Made by a program: the position numbers and the translations under genes | Assembly: GCA_026929865.2 (NCBI GenBank) | Contig: CM049403.1 | Location: 1,466,001 to 1,530,000 of the forward strand | DNA from: Hyperoplus lanceolatus | Lineage: Eukaryota; Chordata; Actinopteri; Uranoscopiformes; Ammodytidae | Length of the DNA stretch: 64,000 nt | Direction of reading: 5' to 3' | Notes under the pieces: generated by a model | Databases searched by the model: none | What the model was told of the DNA's origin: nothing | The model's input: the letters and a program-made list of their open reading frames with translations, nothing else | Shown here: piece after piece, positions 1-10,162 of the stretch | Layout: each line of letters starts with the position of its first letter | Position numbering within the stretch: position 1 is the first letter of the stretch

Positions 1-603
1 ACCAGGTTGGTTCCATTATCTGATCTCATGACTTGGATTGGGCCTCTCCTTGCGATGAACCTTCTGATTGCATTGATGCATGAGTCAGTGCTCTGATATT
101 CAAACATGTGAAGACCACTCCATATCGCTTTACAGTAGCCCTCCCACGATTTATTTCAAACGGTCCAAAGAAATCCACACCCACATTAGTAAATGGGGGA
201 TCACCTGGAGTAACTCTTTCCTTTGGTAAGTCAGCCATGAATTGTTCAATTTAATGGCACTTGTCTTCCTGCAGGGAACACATTTAGTGATTACCTTTCG
301 AATGGCTGAGATAGCTCCAGGTATCCAATACTTCTGCCTCAAACGTGAGAGTGTATGGCTTCTGCCACTGTGCCCAAGGTCCTCATGAATGTGTCTGATG
401 ATGAGTTGTGTTATGTGATGGTCCTTTGGCAGGATAACTGGGTGCTTGGCTTCTGACGGCATAGCAGACCTGTTCAACCTGCCACCAAATCTTATCAGCT
501 GATCTTGCAGAATTGGTGCAAGCTTGTGTAGATGGCTACTTCTTTTCACCATGTTTCCTTTGCTTAAAGCAGTCATCTCCTCTGCAAAACATGTTGCTGA
601 CAA
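1..603 (-). pseudogene. BEL/Pao integrase fragment (zinc-binding domain and start of DDE core)
   Basis: Minus-strand translation of about 151-603 shows an integrase zinc-binding domain with the H-x-H ... C-x2-C pattern (HIHEDLGHSG followed about 30 residues later by CVPCRK). From about 238 down to 1 the catalytic core begins, with the first acidic residue in a VGVDFFGPF context and the second in a RSDNGTN context at the very edge of the window. The two parts are in different frames, with a frameshift around 240-300. The core continues beyond position 1. The enzyme would insert the reverse-transcribed element into host DNA; this copy cannot make it as one protein. Confidence 0.8.
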
Positions 604-1296
604 AACTGAAGGATAGCCACTTTAGCTTCCTGGAGGTTTTCCACTGACAGAGATTGTGCATTAGGTTTGTCCTCCATTTTATTTCCAAGCAGTCCTTTTT
701 TCTTTGCAACTGCCATTCTTAGTGCCTCCTTAATGCAAAGTATCCAGGCGACAGCCCTTTTGAGATTGTGCCACTTGGAATACCGCAAGATAATCCTGTT
801 GATGGTGTTGTTTCCTTCAATGCACCTTTACCTCAGGATCTCCGACAGTGAGAGTTAAATCTGGAGCTTTGGGCCACTCAGACTCATTGTGACGGAGGAA
901 CTCTGGGCCGGATATCCAAGTTTCAGCTTTCAGGAAGTTATGGACTGAGACACCTCTGGAAGCACAATCGGCAGGTTTAAGACATCTTATAACCTTGTAG
1001 TCTGATAGAAGGCCCAAGTCTCTCAACCAATTTGACCATGTTTGTTCAAGATTTTCAGGAATCTTCTCGTCCCATCCAAGTTTCAACCTGCAGAGCTCCT
1101 GCAAGATCTGTCTAGCAGGGAGGATAACAGGGGCCACCATACCCAGCGGGTCATAAATGGAACTCACTACTGATAGAATTCCACGCCGAGTGAGCGTTTT
1201 TTCTGGGAGCTGGATCTGAATAAGTCTGTCTCAAGGCACCATTGTACACCTAGTGCTCTTTCGACAGTCAAAGAGTCTTGTTCAAAATCCATATCC
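573..1296 (-). pseudogene. BEL/Pao connection region with RNase H deleted
   Basis: Minus strand 1167-817 starts with the conserved BEL motif SSIYDPLGMVAP, continues for about 40 residues, then passes directly (about position 970-985) into KPADCASRG. In intact elements that motif lies after the RNase H domain, just before integrase. The RNase H domain is therefore absent, most simply by an internal deletion. Further down, 788-573 holds the conserved SKWHNLKRAVAWIL segment in another frame. Frameshifts around 1168-1296 also separate this piece from the reverse transcriptase. Confidence 0.7.
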
Positions 1297-2726
1297 TTAG
1301 CTCGATTCCCCCCCTGGTATTGAGAGTATTAAAGCTCTGCTGTTGCTGACCCACTTGTTGAGCTTAAAGCCTCCTGTAGCGCATAACAATGTGAGGTCCT
1401 TAGCAAGTGTAAGAGCTTCTTCCTCACACTCTACTGATTTGAGGCAATCGTCCACGTAAAAGTTTCTGAGCACTGTAGTGATGACTTGAATTTGCCAACA
1501 TTGTCCCTTGCACACTGCTGCAGAGCAAAGTTAGCGCAACTTGGTGAGGATGTTGCTCCAAATATGTGCACAACCATCTTGTACTCTTCCAGTTCCTTTT
1601 CCACATTTTCATCAGGCCACCATAGAAACCGAAGGAGGTCAGCATCTTCCATCGGCACTTTGATCTGATGAAACATTGCTTCAATATCGGCCATAAAGGC
1701 GATTGGTTTCTGTCGAAATCTTGTGAGGACGCCAATGAGACTACTGGTTAAGTCTGGACCTTGAAGAAGCTCGGCATTGAGACTCGCACCTCGGTAAGTA
1801 GCACCACAATCAAATACTACCCTCAGTTTGAGTTTTTTAGGGTGGTACACCCCATGGTGTGGTATATACCAAACTCTCTTGCTCTGGCTTGCCTTAGCCT
1901 TTTCCTCAGCTGACACTGAAACAGCAAATCCTTTGTTCAACATGTTGGCCATAAACATCTTGTATTCCTCACGGAACTTGTTATTCTTTAAGAACTTTCT
2001 CTTCAAGTTTAAGGCTCTTTGTACAGCAACTGAGCGGTTGTTGTGGAATTCTGTGTCTCCGTTTCTCAATGGCAATCCAATCCTGTAATGCCCATCTACC
2101 AATTTGACGGACTTGGAGACGCGTTCCATGAACATGTGATCCTCTTGTGACATTTCCAGGCGATCCTCATACTGACGTTCTGGAAAGTCATATTTGATTT
2201 GCTGTTGCATCAACTCTTCAATCCTTACAACAGATATCCTGTGAGCCATAACAATGGGTTTTCCAACCTTTGAGACACTTTTCGTCCTAGGAGGTCCATT
2301 TACAGTCCAACCCAAGGCTGTTTTAATGGCATAAGGTCCATTATCTTGACTGCTGATAACCATACATGGTTCCAAGGCCTTCGATACGTTGCTGCCAATC
2401 AGCAGGCCAATATCAGCATCAATCTGAGGGAGCTTTACATCTCTTAAATATGACCATTGTTCCACATCCATTTCAGTAGGAATGCTTTCCTTTTTCACAG
2501 GGATTTCTTTTTGCGCGTAAGTATCTGGAAGTTCAAAGAACGTTCCGCTTTCCAGGCCGCTTATTTCTAGACCACAGGCAACCGATGTCTTGACAACTTG
2601 TTGTTTCTTCATTGTACGTAGAAGTATGTCAGTGGTCCTTCCAGTCATCTGAAGCTGTTGGAGAAGTGCTTCCGTACAAAATGTGTCAGTACTGCCTGGA
2701 TCTAGGAAAGTGTATGTTTCAATCAC
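1297..2726 (-). pseudogene. BEL/Pao protease and reverse transcriptase
   Basis: The minus-strand frame 2726-1431 (about 430 codons) begins with an aspartic-protease active-site-like motif, FLDPGSTDTF; most relatives have D-S/T-G here, so the Pro next to the Asp is unusual and may be inactivating. It continues through the DUF1758-like region (about residues 1-140) into reverse transcriptase, with VVFDCGATYRGASLN and ADIEAMFHQI, the latter carrying a catalytic Asp. The frame is lost near 1490-1515, and the catalytic YVDD box (NFYVDDCLKS) lies in the neighbouring frame at 1515-1297. Family knowledge: these domains process Gag-Pol and copy element RNA. This copy needs at least one frameshift correction to encode both parts. 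Confidence 0.85.
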
Positions 2727-2808
2727 TTTGTTACCTTTTTTGTTTTTAACTTTCCCCGGGTTCTACAGGCATGATGGATTCAGATGCGCTGGCCCCAATA
2801 TCATTCCA

Positions 2809-3201
2809 TCAATTTTCTATTTCCACAAGAGCACTTGTGATTGCCTTCTCTTTGTTTTCTTTGTAGGAGCTTGCTTCTCTGTTGGTGATGTGCAAAGTGG
2901 TGGGGTGCTTGAATGAGCATACTTTACAGGTAAGTCTCTTTTTACATCCTTTGCTCATATGCCCTGGTTCCAGACACCCAAAGCATACTCCCTTCTTTTT
3001 GAGGAACTCCAACTTGTCTTGGTGTGATTTCTTGTTAATCAGGTAGCATGAATCAAGACTATGAGCACCATTACAAAATAAGCAAGAAGGTGCTTTGGAG
3101 GATGAACTAGGGACCACACTCTCATTACGTGTTTCATGTGTTGCTGGTGAAACACTTGTAGCAAAACCACTCTTGCTTCTTCTTTCTCTATCCAAATACA
3201 C
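2809..3201 (-). pseudogene. BEL/Pao Gag C-terminal zinc-knuckle segment
   Basis: The minus-strand translation contains CLFCNGAHSLDSC (C-x2-C-x4-H-x4-C) followed by CFGCLEPGHMSKGC, another classical CCHC knuckle, and a further Cys/His cluster (CKVCSFKHPTTLH). Such knuckles bind element RNA in Gag. A TGA stop near 2809 separates this segment from the protease frame, which starts about 80 bases further on. Confidence 0.8.
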
Positions 3202-4949
3202 GAACGGGGCATTGGTTGCATTGAGCTTCTTCTTTCGGTAATGGAGGTGTTCTTTAAGTTTCCGTACATCGGATGAGACAAAATTCTGGACTGATTATCC
3301 ACAAACTGCACCAAATATGCAAATGTTGCTATCCTACCATCCCGGTCTTGCAAGTTACAGGCCTTTACCCTCCACTTTTCTTTAATCTTGTAGGGAAGCT
3401 TTGCTAATATAGCCTTCATATTGGTGGTATGTTTCATTTCCTCCATGTACTCCATTGTATCCATAGCATTTAAACAACCATTAAGAAACACAGAAAATCC
3501 CTTTTAAAGCTTCAGGGTCTTCTGCTGTAATAGATGGCCAGCTGAGCGCTTTATCAATGTAGGCTGTAGCAATCCTGTAGTCATCTCCAAAGTGTTTTTT
3601 CAACAACCTCTTGGCCTCTGCATATCCTCTGTCCGGTTGCAAATAATGACAACTGTGCACAAACTCTTTTGGTTGGCCAGTTGTAAACTCCTCTAGAAAG
3701 TAGAGTCTGTCCTTGCTGTTCTCAGTTCTGTCGTCAATGCCATGCTCAAAGGCCCTTATGAAAAACTGATAGTCCAGTAGATCTCCTTTAAACACGGTAT
3801 GCTGAGTGGTGGTAATAAAGACAGGCTCTGTTGTTTGACTAGAGCTTCCGTAATCATGTTTTGCATGATGTTCGCCAGAATGTCCTTGGCTAGAAAATAT
3901 TTGCTTGCCCTCTTTATGGGGTCACATTGTATAGGTTGGATGCTATGTTCAGCCTTCAAAAACGCACCAGCCCTCCTGTCTTTCTGTCTTATGGGAGGAG
4001 TTATGTCATGCATAGGTCTTTTGACAGCATTAGCAACAGTTTCTTCATCTGGAGTGAACTTAGTTGTTTTCCTACGTACAGTACTCACTCTCTGTTCCAC
4101 ATGCACTTGTAAATTAGGACTTGCACTTTCTTTTTCAATTTCTTTTTGAGTGTACACATCAAGAGGGGGGACATCATATTCTGGATTGACCAGTAAGGCA
4201 GCTTGTGCATATACATCAGTTGCATCTTCATCAAATTCATCCACTCCTTTTTCCAAATATTTGTAAACCATGTCCATTGACTGAGGCTGAGCAATGTGTG
4301 AGGCTTCATACTCAGTGATGATGTTCAACTTTGCAGCATTAGTTGCAATCTCAGTTTCCAACTCAAATTGCTCTTTCCTGGCTTTGAGAAGCGCTTCCTC
4401 CTTTTCAAGTTCCTGCCTTCTTTCCAGTCTGGAAGTTCGTTCCATCAATTCCACTCTTTTGCTTTCCAATTTGAGCCTTGCAGATATGACAGAAGTGTTA
4501 GAGGAGCGGCTAGATTTTGTTGATTTTTGTGAACAAACACTTTTTATGTTGGAAACACTGTCCTGAGGTCTTACATCATCATTGCATGCATCAGCATCAG
4601 TTTTACTCTGCTCATTTGTTATCCATTTTGTAGCTTCATCAACAAATCCAGAAAAAGCAGTCATTTTGGGTTTGTACCATTCATTTTGCTCCTTTTCTGC
4701 ATCCTCAGCAGACAATAAGGCTTTTACAGATTCATTTAATTCCATCAATTCCACACACAGCCTTTCAAACTCATTTTCCACTTTGGATTTAACCAGTTCA
4801 ACATTGCAAACATTTTCCATCAATTTCTTTATTTCATTTTGTCCTCTGGTTGTTAAGGCCAGTTTATGTTTTCTGGATGTTTTTAACTGATTGAGTTTTT
4901 CAACCAGTGCAACATCAATGTCACTTTCCAAGCTTTGCAATTCCTCCAT
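3202..4949 (-). pseudogene. BEL/Pao Gag N-terminal and core region
   Basis: A true ATG at 4949 on the minus strand opens about 397 codons (to 3756). They are rich in Glu, Lys and Leu with heptad-like runs (coiled-coil character) around residues 10-100 and 170-220. The next frame (3795-3481) carries the gag core typical of DUF1759, with GDLLDYQFFIRAFE and a LLKKHFGDDY segment. The following frame (3491-3202) continues to the zinc knuckles. Overlapping frame changes at about 3756-3795 and 3481-3491 break the protein. No host-gene function is implied. Confidence 0.75.
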
Positions 4950-5129
4950 GATCCTCCTTATTCAATAAACACACAGCAGAGGAGAATCAACAATGTGGAA
5001 TCCTTTTTTTATTATCATTTCACCTCATTTGAATTGTGAATTTCCCTTGACTTCTTGATGTGCTTTAAGATGCATTTTTAGGAGACAGGCAGGTTGTTTT
5101 GTCGTATTTCACAACGTCCATTGATCCCA

Positions 5130-5195
5130 CTTGGATGACGTTTCACAGTGACGTAATGACGCAGCAACAGCGCTTTGATACAATCCGGAAATGCG
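5130..5195. promoter_or_regulatory. Promoter-like patch: two CRE-type sites and an ETS-type site
   Basis: A CpG-rich stretch holds TGACGTTT (5136-5143), TGACGTAA (5149-5156) and CCGGAA (5185-5190) within 60 bases. CREB/ATF and ETS sites commonly mark housekeeping-type vertebrate promoters. It could serve the plus-strand gene whose exons begin near 6.5 kb, or belong to the LTR of the minus-strand BEL element. The sequence alone does not decide. Confidence 0.3.
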
Positions 5196-6480
5196 CATAA
5201 ACATTCGAGTCGCCGCTCGTAACATCACTCTTCTACATTACTTTAGAAGCGTCTCATCGCTTTCGAGCCGTCCATGCAACAAGCAGTTAATGTTTTTAGA
5301 CGAATAAAAGTGCAATACTTTTGCGTTCCATGTTTCCCAGGCCATGAGCTGCTAGACGCGCCCAAATTAACCATACGCTTTTCTTTGGGTTTGAGGTTGT
5401 TTATTCCTCAACAGACAATAAAGCATTATTTTCTTACCGGATTTGGGAGGAGAAATAGGCCGGTGCGTTACCTGTTGATAGTTATTTGTGCATGTTTCGT
5501 GGCTGTTTTTCTGCGTGGCTGAATTGTTGCGGTCTAAAAACAGTGTGCCAGCATACCTGGGAACCCAGTTCCCCGACTGGGCACAACTGAAATAGATTAG
5601 AAGCCTCGCCCTGCCAATTGTGGGGAGGCGTTTGCTTTACGCACCGTCCTATCCCTCCAACCAAATGTTATTAATCATATAAATAATCAACAAACAACTC
5701 AAAATTCATAAACAAATGCAAAATATACAATAAATCTTGAAATCAATAATTTGGCTTCAACATCAACTACTGAAAGCATAAGATTGCCTAAAATAACAAA
5801 GGTTTTTTTTGAAAGGCACACCAGAAACAACACTTAGTTAAACTGAAAATCACATTTAAATATGTAATGCTCAGTAATTAAAGAATCATAAAGAAAATTA
5901 TTATGAAATTATATAGAAAATGGTTACAGTTGTTAAGACCACTCATTGACATATAAAACTTTGTTTTCAAAGTTCTTCTTAACAATTGCCCCCCACAAGA
6001 AAAGTTCGGATTTTTAAGGAACCCTTGAAGCTTTTTTTTAAAAATTTTTTTTAGGACGTCTCAACAGACTTCCACACGCTTTTTTTTCTGTCCTGTTTTT
6101 TTCTATGCTGCTGTACAATCAATGTTTTAAATAGTAAAAAAGCTAACCAACTTGATAATCAAATTAAATTTCCAAAAAAATACCAACAAAAATTATAAAA
6201 CTTTTAAATGATTTTTAATGTTGAATATTGTTAAAGAATGGATCAACATTTCTTCAATTTTTTTTATCTTCCTAGTTTCTTCTCTTCCAAACTCTCCACA
6301 GGTCACTAAACCACCAACATCTCCCATGAATCCCAAGAAGACCAAAATACCAAAATCTGGGACGGTTCTCCTACTACCCTCTACCCACCCTTCCAACCAC
6401 ACATATATCAGATGTATGGGTATGTGTGTGGTTCTGTGTAGAGTTGTTTCCCAAAGAATTTTTTTTTAAGGGTTATATAG
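5196..6480. other. No gene recognised; possible 5' exon or LTR remnant, then AT-rich DNA
   Basis: From 5274 an ATG opens 82 codons ending at 5522, just downstream of the promoter-like patch. It matches nothing I recognise and could be a 5' exon, but no convincing donor was identified. 5640-6200 is AT-rich. A 9-bp inverted repeat (TTGTTAAGA at 5930-5938 with its complement at 5977-5985) lies there. 6200-6480 has no recognisable feature. Confidence 0.4.
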
Positions 6481-6500
6481 ATTTGATGTTTGTATTCTTG

Positions 6501-6659
6501 ATGGGAAAGCTGAAAGAAATTGCACAAGCATGGGACAGCAAGTTCCTCAAATGGAAAGATAATGTATGCAAACAGTTTACATCATCAAGTCCTACCTCTG
6601 GAGGAGCAGATGGAGAGTTTACGCCACAGCAGCTAAACTCAGCCTCAGATGAATGCCAG
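6501..6659 (+). CDS. Host gene, putative early exon (unknown protein, N-terminal part)
   Basis: An open frame from an ATG at 6501 (an in-frame ATG also at 6486) encodes an amphipathic start (MGKLKEIAQAWDSKFLKWK) and then a Ser/Gln-rich stretch. It ends at ...GAATGCCAG followed by GCAAGT, a perfect match to the minor GC-AG donor consensus. A 99-bp intron follows, and the next exon starts in phase 0. The exon could begin further upstream at an acceptor near 6470, so the start is uncertain. Inferred to be part of the same gene as the exons at 6759, 14723 and 14965, because strand and phase agree. Confidence 0.45.
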
Positions 6660-6758
6660 GCAAGTTGTATTACAAAATAAACGAGTTATGTTAATACAAC
6701 ACATGAAACATTATCAGGTATTATGTAATAACCACTACTAAATATGTGTTTACCACAG

Positions 6759-6926
6759 GACAACACTGTAAGCAGCACGACACCTCCAGAGCATGATCCA
6801 TCCATTTGGATAGAATCTGATGTCATGACACCATGCGAGCTGTTGTGTTCAGAGGAAGAAGAAGAAGAAGAAGAAGAAGAAGAAGAAGAAGAAGAAGAAG
6901 AAGAAGAAGAAGAAGAAGAAAACGAG
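6759..6926 (+). CDS. Host gene, putative exon with poly-glutamate tract
   Basis: Acceptor ...GTTTACCACAG precedes the exon at 6759. The frame reads DNTVSSTTPPEHDPSIW and later a run of 23 Glu codons (GAG then GAA repeats), and closes in phase 0 at GAG|GTATTC (6926). Its length is 168 bases (56 codons), an exact codon multiple. Acidic low-complexity linkers are common in nuclear proteins, but no function is shown. The downstream intron is now about 7.8 kb long because two retroelements and several arrays sit in it. Confidence 0.5.
6852..6920 (+). repeat. (GAA)n microsatellite, coding
   Basis: One GAG is followed by about 22 perfect GAA triplets inside the exon at 6759-6926. In frame it gives the Glu run; length is likely variable between alleles. 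Confidence 0.9.
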
Positions 6927-7022
6927 GTATTCACACAAAACTACAAATGGCTAAAAAGCTATAAATAAATCACATAAAAGAGTGATGTCATCATCATCAT
7001 CATCATCATCATCATCAACCGC

Positions 7023-8679
7023 TTATCCGAAATCGGGTCGCGGGGGCAGCAGCTTGAGCAGGGAACCCCAAACTTCTCTTTCCCGGGCCACATCAACCAG
7101 CTCTGACTGGGGGATCCCGAGGCGTTCCCAGGCCAGTGTGGAGATATAATCTCTCCACCTAGTCCTGGGTCTTCCCCGAGGCCTCCTTCCAGCTGGACGC
7201 TCCTGGAACACCTCCCTAGGGAGGCGCCCTGGGGGCATCCTTACCAGATGCCCGAACCACCTCAACTGGCTCCTTTCAACGCAAAGGAGTAGCGGCTCTG
7301 CCCCGAGTTCCTCACGAATGACTGAGCTTCTCACCCTATCTCTAAGGGAGACGCCAGCCACTCTCCTGAGAAAGCCCATTTCGGCCGCTTGTACCCGCGA
7401 TCTCGTTCTTTCGGTCATTACCCAGCCTTCATGACCATAGGTGAGGGTAGGAACAAAGATCGCCCGGTAGATCGAAAGCTTTGCCTTACGACTCAGCTCT
7501 GTTTTCGTCACAACAGTGCGGTAAAGCGAGTGCAAAACCGCCCCTGCTGCTCCGATTCTACGGCCAATCTCACGCTCCATTGTTCCCTCACTCGCAAACA
7601 AGACCCCGAGGTACTTAAACTCCTTCACTTGGGGTAAGGACTCATTCCCTACCTGTAGTAGACAATCCATCGGTTTCCTGCTGAGCACCATGGCCTCAGA
7701 TTTAGAGGTACTGATCCTCATCCCAACCGCTTCACACTCGGCTGCAAACCGATCCAATGAGAGCTGAAGGTCACAGGCCGATGATGCCATCAGAACCACA
7801 TCATCCGCAAACAGCAGAGATGAGATCTTCAGCCCACCAAACTGCAACCCCTCCCCACCACGACTACGCCTTGATATCCTGTCCATGAATATCACAAACA
7901 GGATTGGTGATAAAGCGCAGCCCTGGCGGAGGCCAACCCCCACCGGAAACAGGTCTGACTTACTACCGAGAACCCGTACACAGCTCTCGCTTTGAGTGTA
8001 CAGAGATTGGATGGCCCTCAGAAGAGACACCCTCACCCCATACTCCCGCAGCACCCCCCACAGTATCTCCCGGGGAACCCGTCATAAGCCTTCTCCAGAT
8101 CTACAAAACACATGTAGACTGGATGAGCAAACTCCCAAGCTCCCTCTAGGATCCTTGCGAGAGTGAAGAGCTGGTCCGTTGTTCCACGGCCAGGACGGAA
8201 TCCGCATTGTTCCTCTTCAATCTGAGGTTCGACTATCGGCCGAACCCTCCTTTCCAGCACCTTGGAGTAGACTTTGCCGGGAAGGCTGAGAAGTGTGATA
8301 CCCCGGTAGTTGGAACACACTCTCTGGTCCCCCTTTTTGAAAATAGGAACCACCACCCCGGTCTGCCACTCCTTCGGCACTGTACCCGACTTCCACGCAA
8401 TGTTGAAGAGGCGTGTCATCCAAGACAGCCCCTCCACACCCATTGCTTTCAGCATTTCTGGACGGATCTCATCAACCCCGGGGCTTTGCCACTGTGGAGT
8501 TGTTTGACTACCTCAGTGACTTCCACCAGGGAAATTGACGATGATCCCCCATCAGCCTCCAGCTCTGCCTCCAACATAGAGGGCGTGTTAGTCGGATTCA
8601 GGAGTTCCTCAAAGTGCTCTTTCCACCGACCGACTACCTCCTCAGTTGAGGTCAACAGCGTCCCATCCTGACTGTACAC
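7023..8679 (-). pseudogene. LINE reverse transcriptase
   Basis: Minus strand 8455-8033 carries the N-terminal half of the RT, with GVVVPIFKKGD, NYRGITLL, GFRPGRGTTDQ and the first catalytic Asp in CFVDLEKAYD. The frame is lost right after that motif (about 8050-8060). It resumes at 8054-7023 with LRQGCALSPILFVIF, the catalytic box LLFADDVVLMA, LGVLFASEGTM and a C-terminal segment ending at a TAA (7023-7025), two bases or so from the tail junction. Further upstream coding lies at 8679-8449 in another frame. The enzyme would copy the LINE RNA at a nicked target. Confidence 0.85.
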
Positions 8680-9836
8680 AGCTTGGATGGTTCCCCGCTT
8701 CCCCCTCCTGAGGTGCCGGACGGTCTTCCAGAAACACTTTGGTGCCGACCCGAAAGTCCTTCTCCATGGTTTCTCCGAACTTCTCCCACACCCGCTGCTT
8801 TGCCTCGGTCACGGCAGAAGCTGCAGCCCTTCGGGCCTGTCGGTACCTTGCAACTGCCTCAGGAGTCCCCGAGATAACATATCCCGGAAGCACTCCTTCT
8901 TCAGTCGGACGGCTTCCCTGACCACCGAGGTCCACCACGGCGTTCGAGGGTTACCGCCCCTTGAGGCACCTAAGACCTTGAGACCACAGCTGTCTGCCGC
9001 GGCTTCAGCAATGGAAGTTTTGAACATCGACCACTCGGGTTCCAATGCCCCCAACCTCCACAGGGATGCTAGAAAAGCTCTGCAGGAGGTGCGAATTAAA
9101 GATCTCTTGAACAGGGGCCTCCGCCAGACGTTCCCAGTTCACCCGCACTACCCGTTTGGGCTTACCAGGTCTGTCCAGAGTCTCCCCCCACCCTTTGACC
9201 CAACTCACAACCAGATGGTGATCAGTTGACAGCTCTCGCCCCTCTCTTCACCCGAGTGTCCGAAACATGCGGCCTCAGATCAGATGATACGATCACGAAA
9301 TCGATCATCGACCTTCGGCCCTAGGGTGCTCTGGTACCATGTACACTTATGAGCATCCTTATGTTCGAACATGGTGTTCGTTATAGACAAACCATGACCA
9401 GCACAGAAGTCTAACAACAAACGACCACTCGGGTTCAGATCGGGGAGGCCGTTCCTCCCAATCACGCCTTTCCAGGTGTCTCCATCATTGCCCACGTGCG
9501 GGCCCGGGCCCCGGCGGGCGGCGGGGGGGGGGGGGGGGGACGGGGGGGGGCCCCCCCCACCGAGGGGGAGGAGAGGGGGGGGGAGGAGGAGGGCTGGGGG
9601 GGGGGAAGGGAGGGGAAAAAAAAAGAGGAGGTTTTTGTTGTTATTTGGGTTTTGGACAACAGCGGGAGAGGCGGTCTTGGAGGCAGCCCCAACCCCACCT
9701 CTTTCTTAAAAACCTTGAGCGTGGACTCTGAGGAGGGGGGGGGGGGGGGTTAAAGTATCCCAGCAGAACTATGGGGTCCCCCTCCGAGCCCCATGCAGGA
9801 CTCCGTTCAGGGTCTTCAAGCAGAACAATCCCTCCG
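8642..9836 (-). pseudogene. LINE linker and endonuclease (EEP) fragment, split by G/C-rich insert
   Basis: Several minus-strand frames (8938-8642, 9054-8809, 9208-9005) cover the region between endonuclease and RT. 9495-9280 encodes the endonuclease C-terminal part, with [15 protein letters not shown] and [13 protein letters not shown]. The preceding residues of the same motif (a VLLG-FN stretch) reappear only at about 9750-9790. The endonuclease is therefore interrupted by the roughly 250-bp G/C-rich block at 9500-9750. The N-terminal half of the nuclease is absent. Confidence 0.65.
9500..9750. repeat. G-rich low-complexity block with homopolymers
   Basis: Long G runs, mixed GA-rich tracts and C runs occur here, e.g. 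at 9525-9560, 9590-9620 and 9736-9750. It interrupts the LINE endonuclease. The homopolymer density makes base accuracy doubtful; it may be a real expansion or a consensus error. Confidence 0.6.
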
Positions 9837-10157
9837 ACTTTTTGTTTCGTAATTTACACAAACAAAAAAACAAAAATAATGATATTAATTATATTATTTT
9901 GTTGATTTTTTGGGTTATTCTTGGTCCTTTTATCCACTTTTGAGAGATATCCCCCCTCGGATTTTTTTTTGGGGTTTTCCTTATTTAATTTACCTCCCCA
10001 CTAACATTAAAATCTCCCATTATTATCACCTCTTTCTTAAAATAAAATCCCTTAGAATATTTTTTAAATTTTTTAAAAATTATTTTTATTAGAGGAGGAT
10101 AAAAGACAAATAACAATAAAAACAAAATACATTTGATATAATAAAATTATAGAAGCC
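9837..10157. other. AT-rich intronic DNA, nothing recognised
   Basis: A/T homopolymer-rich stretch between the LINE end and the LTR-element target site. No exon, RNA gene or repeat family recognised. Confidence 0.6.
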
Positions 10158-10162
10158 AATAC

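Larger units (their letters stand above)
1..4960 (-). mobile_element. Decayed BEL/Pao LTR retrotransposon, truncated by window edge
   Basis: On the minus strand the order from right to left is gag-like coiled-coil region, gag core, CCHC knuckles, aspartic protease, reverse transcriptase, RNase H remnant and integrase. This gag-pol order with YVDD reverse transcriptase and a DUF1758-type protease is that of BEL/Pao elements. The reading frame is broken many times by stops and frameshifts, and most of RNase H is missing, so the copy is dead. The integrase core runs off the left edge, so the 3' LTR lies outside the window. I could not delimit a 5' LTR to the right of the gag start (about 4949). 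Family assignment rests on the domains seen; element name unknown. Confidence 0.85.
6988..9836 (-). mobile_element. RTE-like LINE, 5'-truncated, minus strand
   Basis: The element's 3' end is at the left. It has a trinucleotide tail (about ten ATC on the plus strand, 6988-7017), a short 3' end and a reverse transcriptase with FADD box. To the right lie an interdomain region and an endonuclease fragment. The short trinucleotide tail, single endonuclease-plus-RT polyprotein, no RNase H and the RWFGHLVRMP region after RT fit fish RTE-clade LINEs (Rex3/Expander type). Family name is tentative. Frameshifts at about 8050, 8450-8680, 8900 and 9200 make it inactive. Its 5' part is missing beyond about 9836, as expected for truncated target-primed insertion. 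It sits in the large intron of the host gene in antisense orientation. Confidence 0.8.

Noticed and set aside
5640..5675. Retroviral-type primer site (minus strand TGGTTGGAGGG after ...TAACA)
   Set aside because: No tRNA match recognised, no LTR pair and no gag following; the similarity is only the TGG after CA.
5930..5985. Terminal inverted repeats of a small DNA transposon (TTGTTAAGA / TCTTAACAA)
   Set aside because: Only 9 bp with a 38-bp spacer and no target duplication seen; likely a chance hairpin in AT-rich DNA.
9462..9753. Gly/Pro-rich frames in the G-rich block
   Set aside because: Low-complexity translations of homopolymers inside a broken LINE.
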